NCBI RefSeq assembly: GCF_014158035.1
Contig: NZ_JACFXW010000001.1
Coordinates: 1,116,001 to 1,180,000, forward strand
DNA length: 64,000 nucleotides
Direction of reading: 5' to 3'
Source: Rhizobium sp. G21
Lineage (GTDB): Bacteria > Pseudomonadota > Alphaproteobacteria > Rhizobiales > Rhizobiaceae
Numbering within the stretch: the stretch's first letter is position 1; each line of letters opens with the position of its first letter. The notes under the pieces were generated by a model. It had not been told where the DNA came from. It saw only the letters and a list, made by a program, of their open reading frames with translations, and did not search any database. The position numbers and the translations under genes are program-made. Positions 63,967 to 64,000 of this stretch are shown here, piece by piece.

Positions 63967-64000
63967 TCAGGCGTCGCGCTCCAGCCTCGCCAGATCCTCG
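63967..64000 (-). CDS. 3' end of a gene extending beyond the window
   Basis: On the minus strand the final bases read EDLARLERDA and a stop. The frame is GC3-biased and convergent with the RidA gene. Too short to identify. Confidence 0.35.
   Translation of the reverse strand, partial: EDLARLERDA

Noticed and set aside
1..64000. tRNA, rRNA, tmRNA or prophage genes
   Set aside because: None recognised on reading either strand; a covariance-model scan was not possible, so short RNAs could have been missed.

Overview
The window is about 64 kb of high-GC DNA with the gene set of an alphaproteobacterium, most likely of the Hyphomicrobiales (Rhizobiales). The signs are a glnII gene divergent from a GstI-like gene, DUF982 and DUF2336 genes, a VirC1-like ParA, TTAA-N7-TTAA boxes of the CtrA type, and a rhizobial-type penicillin-binding protein 1A. 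No rRNA, tRNA, CRISPR array or intact insertion sequence was seen. About fifteen genes are split by a single-base gain or loss, mostly in short homopolymers, with clean coding on both sides. I read these as probable sequence errors and give the genes as whole units.

Layout. 1-6.5 kb: PBP1A (cut by the window edge), a YcgN-type cysteine-cluster protein, an RTX protein with a zinc-protease-like domain, a tandem pair of sulfotransferase-like proteins, and a LysE exporter. 6.5-10.8 kb: a complete bufferin-type RiPP locus (two DUF2282 precursors, a DUF692/MNIO enzyme, a DUF2063 partner, DoxX), divergent from an ECF sigma factor and its DUF1109 anti-sigma factor. The two divergent promoters share the same bipartite motif. 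10.9-22 kb: an RTX protein, a PleD-like diguanylate cyclase, a YoaK transporter, a VirC1-like ParA, a ParD antitoxin with a toxin remnant, a second long RTX protein, an atypical pyruvate kinase and a DUF1214/DUF1254 pair.

22.5-35.8 kb: two giant repetitive RTX adhesins in tandem, about 1,470 and 2,705 residues. The second contains four copies of an 876-bp tandem repeat. The two share a nearly identical 1.5-kb 3' end that includes the terminator. 37-42 kb: two methyl-accepting chemotaxis proteins and a NavAb-like voltage-gated sodium channel. 42-47 kb: an ACT protein, a CorA Mg2+ channel preceded by a 16-codon leader ORF, and three more RTX proteins. 47-54 kb: an AstE/AspA-type deacylase, two DUF982 proteins, DUF2336, an AT-rich membrane-protein gene of likely foreign origin, OmpW and another RTX protein.

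54.5-58.3 kb: purine-catabolism genes (uraH, allA) coupled to a metallophosphoesterase, an orphan MNT nucleotidyltransferase, then glnII with a sigma-54 promoter and divergent gstI. 58.4-60.8 kb: a two-gene LuxR plus B12-binding module whose sensor carries the CarH-type light-sensing signature, preceded by a 0.7-kb region rich in palindromes. 60.8-64 kb: an EamA transporter, a degenerate GGDEF protein under a CtrA-type box, and a TetR/RidA divergent pair with three identical-type operators.

Two themes stand out. One is a very large investment in secreted calcium-binding RTX proteins: nine in 54 kb, with no type I exporter in view. The other is sensory and second-messenger regulation (GGDEF, MCP, CtrA, LuxR-B12). 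The best candidates for something little described are the LuxR-B12 module, the corA leader ORF, and the expanding adhesin pair.
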